NCBI RefSeq assembly: GCF_003333305.1
Contig: NZ_QOLD01000066.1
Coordinates: 1 to 64,000 of the forward strand
Direction of reading: 5' to 3'
DNA from: Candidatus Colwellia aromaticivorans
GTDB lineage: Bacteria; Pseudomonadota; Gammaproteobacteria; Enterobacterales; Alteromonadaceae
DNA length: 64,000 nucleotides
Within the stretch, counting starts at the first letter, position 1, and every line of letters begins with the position of its first letter. This document shows positions 1-9,314 of this stretch, piece after piece. The translations under genes were made by a program, and so were the position numbers. The notes beneath the pieces are model-generated. The model was not told the origin of the DNA. It searched no databases and worked only from the letters and a program-made list of their open reading frames with translations.

Positions 1-122
1 AAACAGGCGTTCTCGCTTCTTATTACTGATCAAAGTGATGAGAAATAGTAAATTGCATGAGCCGTATACGAGGTCCGTACGTACGGTTCTGTGAGAGGGA
101 TGAGGCATGAGCCTCACCCTAC
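1..122 (+). ncRNA. 3' end of a group II intron (domains V and VI), partial
   Basis: Positions 59-89 fold as a group II intron domain V: an 8-bp outer stem (GAGCCGTA with TACGGTTC) carrying the AGC catalytic triad near its base, then an inner TACG/CGTA stem. Directly downstream, about 93-122, is a domain VI hairpin with complementary arms GAGGC and GCCTC, an unpaired A on the 3' arm, and a CCCTAC end. This is the standard 3' terminus of bacterial group II introns. The 3' splice site is probably at or just after 122, ending in AC. The intron body and its reverse transcriptase, if present, lie upstream of the window. Strand follows from the domain order V then VI. Confidence 0.82.
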
Positions 123-336
123 TCGATTTTGCCGGTAAAACGTAGTAAAAATATCAGCTGCATTATTTTTTATAGTTCTCTTTGTACTTCCTGCTGCATT
201 TCCTTTTCTATCCCCTTTACCGTAATGGGTTAAAGTTCATCAATAGGCTATAGGCGCGATTATTTTATTTCAAATGAATTAATTGTATAAACTAAAAAGT
301 GCACTATATTTTAATTAGTCTCTATTAAGGATGATT

Positions 337-630
337 ATGCAAGTATTGTACATAATAGTAGGGGTAACTTCGTTCTTAGTTGGTGTTTTAATCACTTCGA
401 TTGATTACACGCACTTTGGTTATATCTTTGTTCCTTGTCTTGTTCTGATGGCGATATTGGTTATAGAAATCAACATTCGCAATAAAAATATTAGAGCTCT
501 TTTTATTGCTGACATTAAAAGCATAAAATTTGAGTTAAACCAGATAGAAAAGGTTTGTGGTATAAGCATATTATCACTGATGGTGTCACCATTTTTTTAT
601 ATGCTCCTAATTTCAACTTTTGGTTTATAG
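337..630 (+). CDS. Small hypothetical membrane protein
   Basis: Predicted protein of 97 residues with three hydrophobic segments, at roughly residues 2-20, 28-46 and 75-95, separated by a basic/polar middle part. It is probably an inner-membrane protein of unknown function. An in-frame ATG lies 6 bp upstream at 331, but the AAGG at 327-330 sits directly against it and 6 nt before the ATG at 337, so 337 is the better start. No relative is recognised. It stands alone just downstream of the group II intron end and has no clear terminator. Confidence 0.5.
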   Translation: MQVLYIIVGVTSFLVGVLITSIDYTHFGYIFVPCLVLMAILVIEINIRNKNIRALFIADIKSIKFELNQIEKVCGISILSLMVSPFFYMLLISTFGL

Positions 631-773
631 CCCGATAAAAATAGCCAAATAAACATCCCCGGGGCAAGCCCTTCTGCTAACGTTAAATAGTCGTTCAGTT
701 ATTTTTACAAAATAGTGTCAACAGACTATTCATATGGCCTTACATCGTTTTTATAAAGCGGTTGAGGCCATTT

Positions 774-1499
774 TTACCAAACCGAATTGATTTTATTCTT
801 CTCTTTATCAATTTCTGGACCTACCAAGCGTTCCCAAAGTAAAATACCTGCTTTTTTTTCTACTATTGATGTTATTACTTGAAAAGATTCAATTGAATCA
901 TCAGTTGGTTCATTAGGGAAAACAAAACTCCACATTTTAAGTTTTCCCGTGGATGTTTCCGCTAGGATAGATTTGAAATATTCATGTGGAACCGGCAGGG
1001 TTACGTTATTATTATCTTTGATACCAATAGTCGATATTGATCGATCAAAGTTAAATATAGGGCCACTAATGACATAGGTTTCTAATACATCATCTAGAGA
1101 ATCAAGCTTTCTAACTTCACTTTCTAAATTTTTCCATATACCGCGATTAAATTGAGGTTTTTGAGGGGACATATTTGAAAGTAAGAATGTTTCGCTGTTT
1201 TGAATTTCTGTATCTCGCAAATCAGCACTAGCAACTAAATGACCTCTGTCATGACCTGAGCCACGGTAATCCTGGTTATCTGCTCTAAACATCTTAGGAA
1301 TACGATAATCAGACCTAAAATTATCCATGCGATCTACCGTAGTAATATCTTGTTTATTTGGATCTATTATTTCTAATGCCCATTTAGCTTGTCTAAAATA
1401 ATATGAATAGCCAACCACATAATGTCGGTTAAATAGAATTTGATCTGCGGCAGGCATACCGTAGCGTGTTTCACGCTTAAGACTTGGTAAATCAATCAT
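774..1499 (-). CDS. DNA/RNA non-specific endonuclease (NucA/Serratia nuclease type), leaderless
   Basis: Belongs by motif to the DNA/RNA non-specific endonuclease family (beta-beta-alpha-Me fold). The active-site DRGH lies at residues 84-87, with His87 as the expected general base. The downstream segment with NMSPQ and FNRGIWKNLE supplies the Mg-ligand Asn and supporting residues. These enzymes cut single- and double-stranded DNA and RNA. The protein has about 241 residues, close to the family core, but no signal peptide, whereas most members are secreted or periplasmic. A GTG at 1505 is in frame, but a GAGGA sits 8 nt before the ATG at 1499, which I take as the start. No immunity or inhibitor gene is recognised beside it. 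It could be a defence or toxin effector, or simply have non-classical export. Confidence 0.8.
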   Translation of the reverse strand: MIDLPSLKRETRYGMPAADQILFNRHYVVGYSYYFRQAKWALEIIDPNKQDITTVDRMDNFRSDYRIPKMFRADNQDYRGSGHDRGHLVASADLRDTEIQNSETFLLSNMSPQKPQFNRGIWKNLESEVRKLDSLDDVLETYVISGPIFNFDRSISTIGIKDNNNVTLPVPHEYFKSILAETSTGKLKMWSFVFPNEPTDDSIESFQVITSIVEKKAGILLWERLVGPEIDKEKNKINSVW

Positions 1500-1505
1500 T
1501 GTCAC

Positions 1506-1800
1506 ATTCCTCGTGATTTATTAGAGCTTTCCGTACTGCTTAATCAACACAGCAATCCATTACTTACCTTACTAAGAATAGGTTACGACTACCAGTGTAT
1601 TTTTTGTTCAATTTAACGTTTGAGAGGGAGGTTTTTTAATGCATTTTAAAGCGTTATGGGATTGAGGAATAACAAAGGTTTTAATTAGGATCCTTTGTTT
1701 TTAATTCATCATTGTTTAAGTCTTCTACGAATATTGCTTACAAATTTTGTCATAATCAACATAGGAGAATAGATACTTCAAATACACTTTTTAATAGGTG
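1506..1800. other. Intergenic, no confident feature
   Basis: No gene is supported here. An eight-codon reading frame starting at ATG 1639, with an AGGG/GGAGG-type ribosome site just upstream, ends quickly and may be the remnant of a lost gene. I found no terminator-like hairpin. Confidence 0.3.
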
Positions 1801-2015
1801 TTATACCAATCTCACTAACTATGTGATCATTTCTACTTGTTAAAACGACCAACTACTTCGTTATTTATTTAATAATTAACGCTGCATGGATGCAGCTTAT
1901 TAGACAATGCAGGAGCATATTGTCCTGAACAACTAGTTATTGAAATAAACGCCTTGTATTTGACCGCTTTTCCTACGTATAAAATAGATCACCTAATTAA
2001 TGAAACTGGTATTAT
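1801..2015. repeat. MITE-like repeat M1 (about 215 bp) with 30-bp imperfect terminal inverted repeats
   Basis: The left end (1803-1832) and the reverse complement of the right end (1983-2013) align over about 30 bp with roughly seven mismatches; both begin ATACCA and share GTGATC. The interior contains the 50-bp hairpin module at 1881-1930, which recurs at 28568-28617 and 44922-44970. No open reading frame is present, so this is a non-autonomous element. Similar elements lie at about 9306, 22251, 28540, 44790 and 53800. Confidence 0.7.
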
Positions 2016-2080
2016 TTAAATATCTGCAATAATTAATATGTTCGCTATTAATCTTCATCAGTAAATAATAATTAGAGACG

Positions 2081-2692
2081 CTAACTAAAGAAGATTTTTG
2101 TTGCTACCAGTAATAACGCAACACCGGTAACTTTTTCAATGACATTGGTGTTTTTTTTGAGTTTATCAATCATTTTTGACTGTGAAAATACTAGAGCAAT
2201 TAGGCAATACCAAAGTGTATCGATGCCTCCAACCGTAAGCACCATAATCATTTTTTGTTGCCATAATGAACTTTCATTAATGAACTGGCTAAATAGTGCT
2301 AAAAAGAAAAGGGCTAATTTCGGATTTAAAAAGGCGATCATGAACCCTTCATAGGCACTTTTCTTAAATGATGGTTGGTCTATATTGGCTATCTGTCCAC
2401 TCGATGTTGATTTGGTTGTAAGTGCTTTGAATGACAACCAAAGCAAAAAAGCAATGCCTGAGTATCTTATCAAGTTAAATAACCAAGGTGTTTCTTTGAT
2501 AATTATTGCCATGCCAAGTACAGTTAATACGGCATATATGCTTACACCTAATCCATGAAACACGCTAGCATAAACTCCATTTTTTCGACTACCTGATATA
2601 GTATGTTTTAATACCACAGCAAGACTTGGACCTGGAGTCATAGCGCCTAGGATGCATATTGATGCAAGTGATAGCCAATGCAATAATTCCAT
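2081..2692 (-). CDS. LysE/RhtB-family amino-acid exporter
   Basis: Protein of 203 residues with about six hydrophobic segments, consistent with an inner-membrane exporter of the LysE/RhtB superfamily. These proteins export amino acids such as lysine, homoserine or threonine using the proton gradient. The family-typical N-terminal motif GAMTPGPSLAVV is followed by a basic loop (SGSRKNG) and a GLGVS segment, with a second helix-breaking motif FLNPKLALFF near the middle. The ATG at 2692 follows a GGAA; a TTG directly before it is an alternative. It is monocistronic. The substrate cannot be read from the sequence. Confidence 0.85.
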   Translation of the reverse strand: MELLHWLSLASICILGAMTPGPSLAVVLKHTISGSRKNGVYASVFHGLGVSIYAVLTVLGMAIIIKETPWLFNLIRYSGIAFLLWLSFKALTTKSTSSGQIANIDQPSFKKSAYEGFMIAFLNPKLALFFLALFSQFINESSLWQQKMIMVLTVGGIDTLWYCLIALVFSQSKMIDKLKKNTNVIEKVTGVALLLVATKIFFS

Positions 2693-3158
2693 CAATTTTC
2701 CAGCAAAGTAGAGATAACAGTTAAGGTTATTAAAATAGCAAATAAACCTAGAGTTATATACCTTAAACAGACAATTTTATTGAGTTTAACACTCAGTTAC
2801 ATCACATAAATCAGTAATTAACATTCAACATGACGACCACATAACAGTTAAATTATCTACCCAAGCAATAAAATATTAAGCGGTACGCTTTATATTAAGC
2901 TGCATTTGCTTATTTCAGTTTGGGGCTGGCTACTACGCAAAGAAGAGACTAACTTGATGAATAGCTAACGTCATCATAGTGGCAATTTTTAGAATTTTAA
3001 ATTATTTCGACAATATTTGTTTCTAGCGACTCAGTTACCCTAAAGAATAACCAGTAACTAAATGAGCGTTAGGATGGGTGTATGAGCTTGTCATTAACGA
3101 TGGTTTATCTCTACATAGTTGACTATGAGATAATATTAAAAGTGGTTTAAGTAAACCT
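2693..3158. other. Intergenic, nothing recognised
   Basis: About 465 bp of AT-rich sequence between the LysE-type exporter and the 3' end of nth. I see no gene, no convincing hairpin terminator and no member of either repeat family. The promoter of the exporter presumably lies near 2700-2800 on the minus strand. Confidence 0.4.
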
Positions 3159-3821
3159 TTAGTCTTCAGTCTTGTCTTTAAAATCACATAAATCTTCAAT
3201 AATGCATGAGCCGCACTTTGGTTTTCTAGCAGTACAAGTATAGCGTCCGTGCAAAATGAACCAATGGTGTAAATTGAACATGAACTCTGTTTTGTTAGGC
3301 GTGTTTTTTATGATTGCTTGTTCTGTTTGTTCAACCGTTTTACCTTTAGCATAACCAGTGCGGTTTGCAAGCCTTTGGATATGAGTGTCGACTGCTAGAA
3401 AGTATCTACCTTCATTATCTTTTAGCCAACCAAAGGCTGTGTTTAACACTACATTGGCAGTTTTTCTACCAACCCCTGGTAGAGCTTCTAATGCTTCCCT
3501 GTTTTCAGGTACTTCACCGCCATGTAAACTAACCAGCATCTGACAGGTTTTTAGGGTGTTTTTTGCCTTGGTATTAAATAGGCCGATCGTTTTTACATAG
3601 GAAATTAATCCCTCAAGACCTAAATCTAATAGTGCTTGTGGTGTGTTAGCTACAGGGTAGAGTTTAGCTGTTGCTTTATTGACTCCCACATCGGTTGATT
3701 GAGCTGAAAGTAATACCGCAATCAGTAATTCAAATGGCGAGCTAAAGTTTAACTCTGTTGTTGGCTCAGGATTATTGTCACGAAGTCTGGTTAATATTTC
3801 TAAACGTTTTTTTTTGTTCAT
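3159..3821 (-). CDS. nth: Endonuclease III (DNA glycosylase/AP lyase)
   Basis: Base-excision repair enzyme that removes oxidised pyrimidines and cleaves the abasic site. The protein has 220 residues, slightly longer than the 211 of E. coli Nth. The helix-hairpin-helix LPGVGRKTANVV at about residues 114-125 carries the catalytic Lys, and VDTHIQRLANR at about residues 143-153 carries the catalytic Asp. The C-terminal iron-sulfur loop has the expected C-x6-C-x2-C-x5-C spacing. The gene follows rnfE on the same strand after about 98 bp, the usual position at the end of the rnf/rsx operon in gammaproteobacteria. The ribosome site is weak. Confidence 0.96.
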   Translation of the reverse strand: MNKKKRLEILTRLRDNNPEPTTELNFSSPFELLIAVLLSAQSTDVGVNKATAKLYPVANTPQALLDLGLEGLISYVKTIGLFNTKAKNTLKTCQMLVSLHGGEVPENREALEALPGVGRKTANVVLNTAFGWLKDNEGRYFLAVDTHIQRLANRTGYAKGKTVEQTEQAIIKNTPNKTEFMFNLHHWFILHGRYTCTARKPKCGSCIIEDLCDFKDKTED

Positions 3822-3919
3822 TTTTATTATTCACTATGTTGTTCTTCGTGATATATACCCAATAGTCTGTTGATATTTGCTCTTAGTAACCAGTCACTTG
3901 TAAACTCGCTGCTAAATTT

Positions 3920-4723
3920 CTATGAATCAAAATTCACTCTTATTCGCTCAATGGCTTTGTCTGATTTTTTAGGTTGGCGCTGTTTAATGTATGAATCAAT
4001 GGCATTTTTAAGCGCAATGATAAAGCCCATGGCAATAAATGCACCAGGAGGTAAAATGGCTAGTAAAAATTGGCTATCTAAGTGAATAACTTCAATGCGT
4101 AAAACGGTTGCCCAATCGCCTAATAATAAATTAGCGCCGTCAAAGAGTGTTCCTTGCCCTAAAACTTCCCGTATGGCTCCGAGCACAATAAGTACTAAAG
4201 CGAAACCTAACCCCATCATTAAGCCATCAAAACTTGCTTGTTTTATCGGGTTTTTAGAAGCATAGGCTTCGGCGCGACCGATAATGGCACAGTTGGTAAC
4301 GATTAAAGGTAAGAATATGCCCAGTGATTGGTAGATGCCGTAAGTATAAGCATTCATTAATAATTGCACGCAAGTCACAAAAGATGCAATGATCAAAACA
4401 AAAATGGGGATGCGAATTTCTTTAGGCACCCAGTGACGAATAGCAGATACCGTGGTATTTGAACACACGAGTACTAATAAGGTGGCAAGCCCTAAGCCTA
4501 AAGCATTAGTAACGGTAGCGGTCACCGCAAGTAATGGACAAAGCCCTAATAATTGTACTAATCCGGGGTTGTTTTTCCATAATCCTTGTATGGCTAATTC
4601 TTTGTATTCATCTTTATTGTCTTGTTTAGCTAAAGTAAGTGCTGCTTCATCAGGTGCTACAGTATCAGTTAACTCAGTATCATCATTTATTGTTGGTAAT
4701 TTTGTCTCTGTTTTAGTGCTCAT
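3920..4723 (-). CDS. rnfE: Rnf/Rsx electron transport complex subunit E, with extended N-terminus
   Basis: Integral membrane subunit of the Rnf complex, which couples electron transfer between NADH and ferredoxin to Na+ or H+ movement; the E. coli homologue Rsx keeps SoxR reduced. After [19 protein letters not shown] there are six hydrophobic segments, including the conserved [20 protein letters not shown]. The protein is 267 residues because it carries about 37 extra acidic, polar N-terminal residues before the usual start region. The start at 4723 is supported by a GAGG six bases upstream and by an 11-bp overlap with the end of rnfG. The extension's function is unknown. Confidence 0.95.
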   Translation of the reverse strand: MSTKTETKLPTINDDTELTDTVAPDEAALTLAKQDNKDEYKELAIQGLWKNNPGLVQLLGLCPLLAVTATVTNALGLGLATLLVLVCSNTTVSAIRHWVPKEIRIPIFVLIIASFVTCVQLLMNAYTYGIYQSLGIFLPLIVTNCAIIGRAEAYASKNPIKQASFDGLMMGLGFALVLIVLGAIREVLGQGTLFDGANLLLGDWATVLRIEVIHLDSQFLLAILPPGAFIAMGFIIALKNAIDSYIKQRQPKKSDKAIERIRVNFDS

Positions 4724-5429
4724 TGTTTACCTCACTTGTTATTTGAGCTCTGTTGTTTTCGTTAAGACAAATATTAGGACGTGTTAACAGTGAATGTTTG
4801 TTGTCTTTAAAATAAAGTAGCGTTTTTCTCACGGCTTTAACAACTGCACGTGGCGTGATGGTGGCACCAGTAAATTGATCAAATACGCCATTGTCTTTAG
4901 TGACAGCCCAACGGTTATCATTTTCAGATAATAACTTCTTGCCTGTAAAGCTATTGATCCAATTACTTTTTCTTAATTCAACGTCATCCCCTAAACCAGG
5001 CGTTTCTTGATGCTTTAATACGCGAACACCACTGACAGTGTCGTCCATATTTATGGCAACAATTAGTTCTATATTGCCATTGTAACCATCAGGTGCAGTG
5101 CTTGTCATCGCAATAGCAATTGCTTGGTTATCTTGTCGAGCAATGTAAGCGGTTTGCATTTTTTTGTCGTTTGTTGCATTGCCAAGTAGTGTAGAGCTGA
5201 GACTTACGCAATCTTGGGTAATATCATTATTATAACGACTTGGTTCAATAATGCTGTGTAAGGTATTTAAAAGTTGTAACTGCTCCTGTGCTTTGATTTT
5301 ATCTGAAGTCAATTCATTTACTAAGCCAAGAATTGCGGTACAAACGATAGCAAATATAGCAAGTATCTGACTGTTTTTTTGCACGGGTAAACGATAGCTA
5401 TCGCTATCTTTGTGAGGCTGCATCGTCAT
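4713..5429 (-). CDS. rnfG: Rnf/Rsx electron transport complex subunit G (flavoprotein)
   Basis: Periplasm-facing subunit of the Rnf complex that carries covalently bound FMN. One N-terminal membrane anchor (about residues 20-40) precedes the soluble FMN-binding domain. The flavinylation motif is visible as [12 protein letters not shown], with Thr in the S/T-GAT-x-T context as the phosphoester attachment site. The 238-residue length is near normal, with a long polar C-terminal tail. The start ATG overlaps the rnfD stop as TAATG, and the 3' end overlaps rnfE by 11 bp, so translation of D, G and E is probably coupled. Confidence 0.95.
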   Translation of the reverse strand: MTMQPHKDSDSYRLPVQKNSQILAIFAIVCTAILGLVNELTSDKIKAQEQLQLLNTLHSIIEPSRYNNDITQDCVSLSSTLLGNATNDKKMQTAYIARQDNQAIAIAMTSTAPDGYNGNIELIVAINMDDTVSGVRVLKHQETPGLGDDVELRKSNWINSFTGKKLLSENDNRWAVTKDNGVFDQFTGATITPRAVVKAVRKTLLYFKDNKHSLLTRPNICLNENNRAQITSEVNNEH

Positions 5430-6508
5430 TATTTAGCCTCCCCTTGTTTTTCTTTTGTTTGGTGGCCATAAGTGCGAGGGCGAGTGTATTGATCAATTAA
5501 AGGTGCTGCCATATTACATAATAAAACTGCAAAAGCGATCCCATCAGGGTAGCCACCAAAGGTTCGGATCAAATAAACTAACAACCCTGCTAAAGCGCCA
5601 ACGATCAATCTACCTTTAGTACTGGTAGCACCCGTTACAGGGTCGGTTAAAATAAAGAAAGCCCCTAACATGCAGCCGCCAGATAACCAATGAAACATAG
5701 TCGATGCGCTACTGTCAGGGCTGATACTGTAAGCAATAAAGGAACAAATAAATAAGCTTAATAAAAAGCTCAAGGGTGTTTGCCAAGCAATGGCTTTCTT
5801 CGCTATTAGCACCAGGCCACCAATGAAAAAAGCGGCATTTATCCATTCCCAACCTAAAGAGAAATGTTCACCGAAAACGCTATTTTCCATACTCTCAAAT
5901 ACTGTAAGACCTAAGCCAGTATTTGTTTTTAAAGTATCTAATGGTGTTGCCATAGTAAAACCGTCAACACTAGTTCGTAGTTGTTGTACTGAATAACCTT
6001 CTTTAGTGAAATCGGTAAAAATGACACTTAAGGTGTTAGCCAAGTCTAAGTCGATAGTCATTAAAGCTAGTGGTGGTTGCCATGAAGTCATTTGCAAAGG
6101 AAATGAGATCAAAAGCATTACGTAAGCAGCCATCGCAGGATTGAATGGATTATGTCCTAAGCCACCATAAAGTTGCTTAACCACTACAACAGCAAACACA
6201 GCACCAATGATTGAAATCCACCATGGAGCTATAGCAGGCAAACAAATCCCAAGTAATATTGCTGTTAATATGGCACTTCCATCAAAAAGTTGCTTGCGGA
6301 TATTTTTCTTATTTCGTAATGATAAGACGATAAATTCACAAAATAATACGGTAGTAATCGCTAGCAGAATATGAATGATATTACCCCAGCCAAAGAAGTA
6401 CCATTGCGCAAAAATGCCAGGTAAAACCGCATATATTACTAAACGCATCAAAGCAGAGGTTTCTGCTTTACTGTGATTATGGGGTGAGCTTGCTATCCAA
6501 AATGCCAT
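5429..6508 (-). CDS. rnfD: Rnf/Rsx electron transport complex subunit D (flavoprotein)
   Basis: Integral membrane subunit of Rnf, homologous to NqrB, with covalently attached FMN. The 359 residues contain eight to nine hydrophobic segments. The flavin attachment site is visible as DGFTMATPLDTLK, in which Thr of the T-x-A-T-P motif binds FMN. GGLGHNPFNPAMAAY is also family typical, as is the late FILTDPVTGATSTKGR segment. The ATG lies two bases downstream of the rnfC stop, and the 3' end overlaps rnfG. Confidence 0.96.
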   Translation of the reverse strand: MAFWIASSPHNHSKAETSALMRLVIYAVLPGIFAQWYFFGWGNIIHILLAITTVLFCEFIVLSLRNKKNIRKQLFDGSAILTAILLGICLPAIAPWWISIIGAVFAVVVVKQLYGGLGHNPFNPAMAAYVMLLISFPLQMTSWQPPLALMTIDLDLANTLSVIFTDFTKEGYSVQQLRTSVDGFTMATPLDTLKTNTGLGLTVFESMENSVFGEHFSLGWEWINAAFFIGGLVLIAKKAIAWQTPLSFLLSLFICSFIAYSISPDSSASTMFHWLSGGCMLGAFFILTDPVTGATSTKGRLIVGALAGLLVYLIRTFGGYPDGIAFAVLLCNMAAPLIDQYTRPRTYGHQTKEKQGEAK

Positions 6509-6510
6509 AA

Positions 6511-8718
6511 TTATGTCGATTTTTCACTGTTAGTTGTAGATGCTTGTTGTGCTTCATCCATTATTCTAAGTTTAGCTTTTGCTTTTGCTTTAGCTACGGC
6601 TGCAGCAATACGAGCCTTTTTGTCATTAGCTGAAGTTGGAGTCTTTGTTGTTTTTTCGCTAGGTGTTTCTTGCATTGTTTCTTTTGAAAGTGTTTTTCCT
6701 ACAGCAGAGGATTGCTTTTCTTGTGCCTTTTTAGCCTTTGCTTTCGCAACAGCAGCTGCAATTCGCGCCTTTTTATCATTAACAACTTTATTTTGAGTTT
6801 CCTCATTAGTCACTGGTGATGTTTTTGTTTCTTCTTTAACATCTTGCGCATTGCTAATTGCTACGGGTGACTCTGTGTTTTGCTCTTTAGCCAGTCTTTT
6901 GGCTTTGGCTCTTGCAATCGCCGCTTTTACTTGTGATTTTTCAGTTTGTTCATGGCCACTGGTTACAACGTTACTTGTTACGGGTGACTCAGAGCTTTGC
7001 TCTTTAGCCAGTCTTTTAGCTTTGGCTCTTGCAATCGCCGCTTTTACTGGTGAGTTTTCAACTTGTTCATTGTTATCTGATTTTTCACTACTGGTTGCAG
7101 ACAACTCAGTACTTTTGTTTTCAGCGGCTTTCTTTGCTTTTACTCGAGCAAGCGCTGCAGCTACTGCAGAGCTTGCTGTACCACCATCCGCCGATTTTTT
7201 ATTCATTGTTGCTTTACGGGCAGCAGCGGCTTTTTCATGTTTTTCTTGGCGAGCTATTTTTTCTTGCCCTAAGCGAAGTTTTCTTGCTTCAAAACGTGCT
7301 TTTGCTTTCTCTGCTTTTATATCAAGCTGTTGTTGTTGGCGTATTTCAGCTTTGGCAACGCGATAATATTGTACTAAAGGAATTTGACTCGGGCATACAT
7401 AGGCACAAGCACCACAGTCAATACAATCAAATAAATTAAGTTGCATTAATTGTTGATGATCTTTTGCTTTTGCGCTCCACTGTAATTCTTGAGGCAACAA
7501 TTGACTTGGGCATACATCAGCACATTGACCACAGCGAATACACTCAACCTCATTAGAATTATTGTCAAAGGCGCTAGGCATCTCTACCTTACTTGGCGCT
7601 AAAATGCAGTTACTTGTTTTAACTATGGGGACTTGCTCATTTAAAATGCTAAAACCCATTAATGGCCCACCCATAATCACTGGGGGACTTGGCTGTGCTG
7701 AGTTAAGGCTAGATGTTGGCTCACCAACCTCACTGACAAAACCGGCTTGGTCAAGTAAGTAACTAACTTGTGTTCCTAATAAAGCCCAGACATTTTGAGG
7801 TTTTGAGAAAGCGCTACCCGTTAAGGTGACTACACGGCGAATAAGAGGAATGTCATTGATGACCGCATCGCTGATGGCAAAACAGGTTGCAACATTTTGC
7901 ATCACAATACCCGAATTAATAGGTAAAGTAGCGCTGTGAACTTCTTTGCCTGTTAATATTTTTATTAATTGCTTTTCACCACCAGTGGGATATTTAGTCG
8001 CTAGCACACAGACTTTGATTTTTTCAATGTGTTTAGTCGCTTGTTGTAACGCTTTTATTGCTTGTGGCTTGTTATCTTCAATACCGATTAAAATAAAAGC
8101 TGGGTTAAGTAATTGGTCAAGTATTTTTATACCATCAACAATGGCTTCACTTTGTTCACACATTAATAAGTCATCTGCCGTAATGTAAGGTTCACATTCA
8201 GCAGCATTGATTATTAGAAAGTTGATATCTGGTTTTGTATTCACTTTAATATGAGTAGGGAAACCAGCACCGCCCATACCAGCAATACCTGCATCGGCAA
8301 TTTTTTTAATAATTTGTTGGCGATTTAACTTGGTGAAATCTTGACAAATTTCTCGTGCTTTCCATGTGTCTTCGCCGTCTACATCTATAAATAAGCATAA
8401 TTCACTTAAACCCGAAGGGTGAGCGATAACGGATTTTTTAATTGCACTAATCGTTCCACTCGTTGGCGCATGTACGGGTACAGCCATAGGATTATAGCTT
8501 TGAGTGAGAGCCTGTCCTTTAAGTACTTTGTCGCCAACGTTAACAAGTAAGTCACCTTGGCGACCGATATGCTGTTGTAACGGTAAAATTAACTGTTTAG
8601 GTAATGGAAGATGTTTAATGGGTTTGCCTGAGGTTATTGCCTTTTGCTCAGGTGGATGAATACCGCCATGAAAATGCCAGAGTTTACCTTGGTTGATGCG
8701 TTCAATAATAGATTCCAT
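6511..8718 (-). CDS. rnfC: Rnf/Rsx electron transport complex subunit C (NADH- and Fe-S-binding)
   Basis: Peripheral cytoplasmic subunit of Rnf with predicted NADH/FMN-binding and two [4Fe-4S] clusters. GMGGAGFPTHIK at about residues 149-160 is the glycine-rich nucleotide-binding loop. The cluster motifs are CIRCGQCADVCP and CIDCGACAYVCP at about residues 397-450. Past about residue 470 the protein becomes a long Ala/Lys-rich tail with repeated units such as AAIARAKAKRLAKEQ (twice) and RIAAAVAKAKAK (twice), giving 735 residues, comparable with E. coli RsxC. An AGGAGA about 10 nt upstream supports the start. The gene sits between rnfB and rnfD. Confidence 0.96.
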   Translation of the reverse strand: MESIIERINQGKLWHFHGGIHPPEQKAITSGKPIKHLPLPKQLILPLQQHIGRQGDLLVNVGDKVLKGQALTQSYNPMAVPVHAPTSGTISAIKKSVIAHPSGLSELCLFIDVDGEDTWKAREICQDFTKLNRQQIIKKIADAGIAGMGGAGFPTHIKVNTKPDINFLIINAAECEPYITADDLLMCEQSEAIVDGIKILDQLLNPAFILIGIEDNKPQAIKALQQATKHIEKIKVCVLATKYPTGGEKQLIKILTGKEVHSATLPINSGIVMQNVATCFAISDAVINDIPLIRRVVTLTGSAFSKPQNVWALLGTQVSYLLDQAGFVSEVGEPTSSLNSAQPSPPVIMGGPLMGFSILNEQVPIVKTSNCILAPSKVEMPSAFDNNSNEVECIRCGQCADVCPSQLLPQELQWSAKAKDHQQLMQLNLFDCIDCGACAYVCPSQIPLVQYYRVAKAEIRQQQQLDIKAEKAKARFEARKLRLGQEKIARQEKHEKAAAARKATMNKKSADGGTASSAVAAALARVKAKKAAENKSTELSATSSEKSDNNEQVENSPVKAAIARAKAKRLAKEQSSESPVTSNVVTSGHEQTEKSQVKAAIARAKAKRLAKEQNTESPVAISNAQDVKEETKTSPVTNEETQNKVVNDKKARIAAAVAKAKAKKAQEKQSSAVGKTLSKETMQETPSEKTTKTPTSANDKKARIAAAVAKAKAKAKLRIMDEAQQASTTNSEKST

Positions 8719-8732
8719 GGGGTTATACTCTC

Positions 8733-9314
8733 CTAATTTACTTGCTTCACAGCAATTTTATTCAAATCCCACTGCCAATTCTGAATGGTTTCAGGAGTTG
8801 GTCGCATTTCAATACAATCAACAGGACACGGAGCAACACATAAGTCACAACCGGTGCACTCGTCAATAATTATGGTGTGCATTTGTTTTGCTGCACCTAA
8901 TATTGCATCAACAGGGCAAGCTTGGATGCATTTAGTACAGCCAATACAATCTTCTTCAATGATAAAAGCTACTTTGGGTCTATTACTTTGTGACGAATCA
9001 TCTTGTTCATGATTGTCATCTACAGGCTGAACATCAACACCAAGCAAGTCAGCAATTTTTTTAATTGTGTCTTCTCCGCCGGGTGCGCATTTATTAATAG
9101 CTTCACCATTAGCAACTGCTTCAGCATAAGGTTTACAACCTGGGTAACCACATTGGCCACATTGTGTTTGTGGAAGTAACGCATCAAGCTGCTCAACAAT
9201 TGGATCACCTTCAACATGAAACCGTACTGACGCATAACCAAGCAAAGCGCCAAATAATGCAGAAATAACACCTAAAACGAGTATGGCAATTAAAATATTC
9301 ATTATTATACTCAT
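8733..9314 (-). CDS. rnfB: Rnf/Rsx electron transport complex subunit B (ferredoxin-like)
   Basis: Iron-sulfur subunit thought to accept electrons from, or donate them to, ferredoxin. An N-terminal membrane anchor is followed by the CGQCGYPGC motif and two ferredoxin-type motifs, [12 protein letters not shown] and [12 protein letters not shown]. The length of 193 residues is normal. There are two candidate starts. The ATG at 9302 gives the usual family N-terminus ([14 protein letters not shown]). The ATG at 9314 adds MSII and has a GAGGT about 6 nt upstream. Both that ribosome site and the 9314 ATG lie inside the terminal inverted repeat of the MITE inserted upstream, so the element may supply translation initiation. 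Confidence 0.96.
   Translation of the reverse strand: MSIIMNILIAILVLGVISALFGALLGYASVRFHVEGDPIVEQLDALLPQTQCGQCGYPGCKPYAEAVANGEAINKCAPGGEDTIKKIADLLGVDVQPVDDNHEQDDSSQSNRPKVAFIIEEDCIGCTKCIQACPVDAILGAAKQMHTIIIDECTGCDLCVAPCPVDCIEMRPTPETIQNWQWDLNKIAVKQVN

Noticed and set aside
6851-7366. 171-codon plus-strand frame opposite rnfC
   Set aside because: It mirrors the Ala/Lys repeat tail of RnfC on the other strand.
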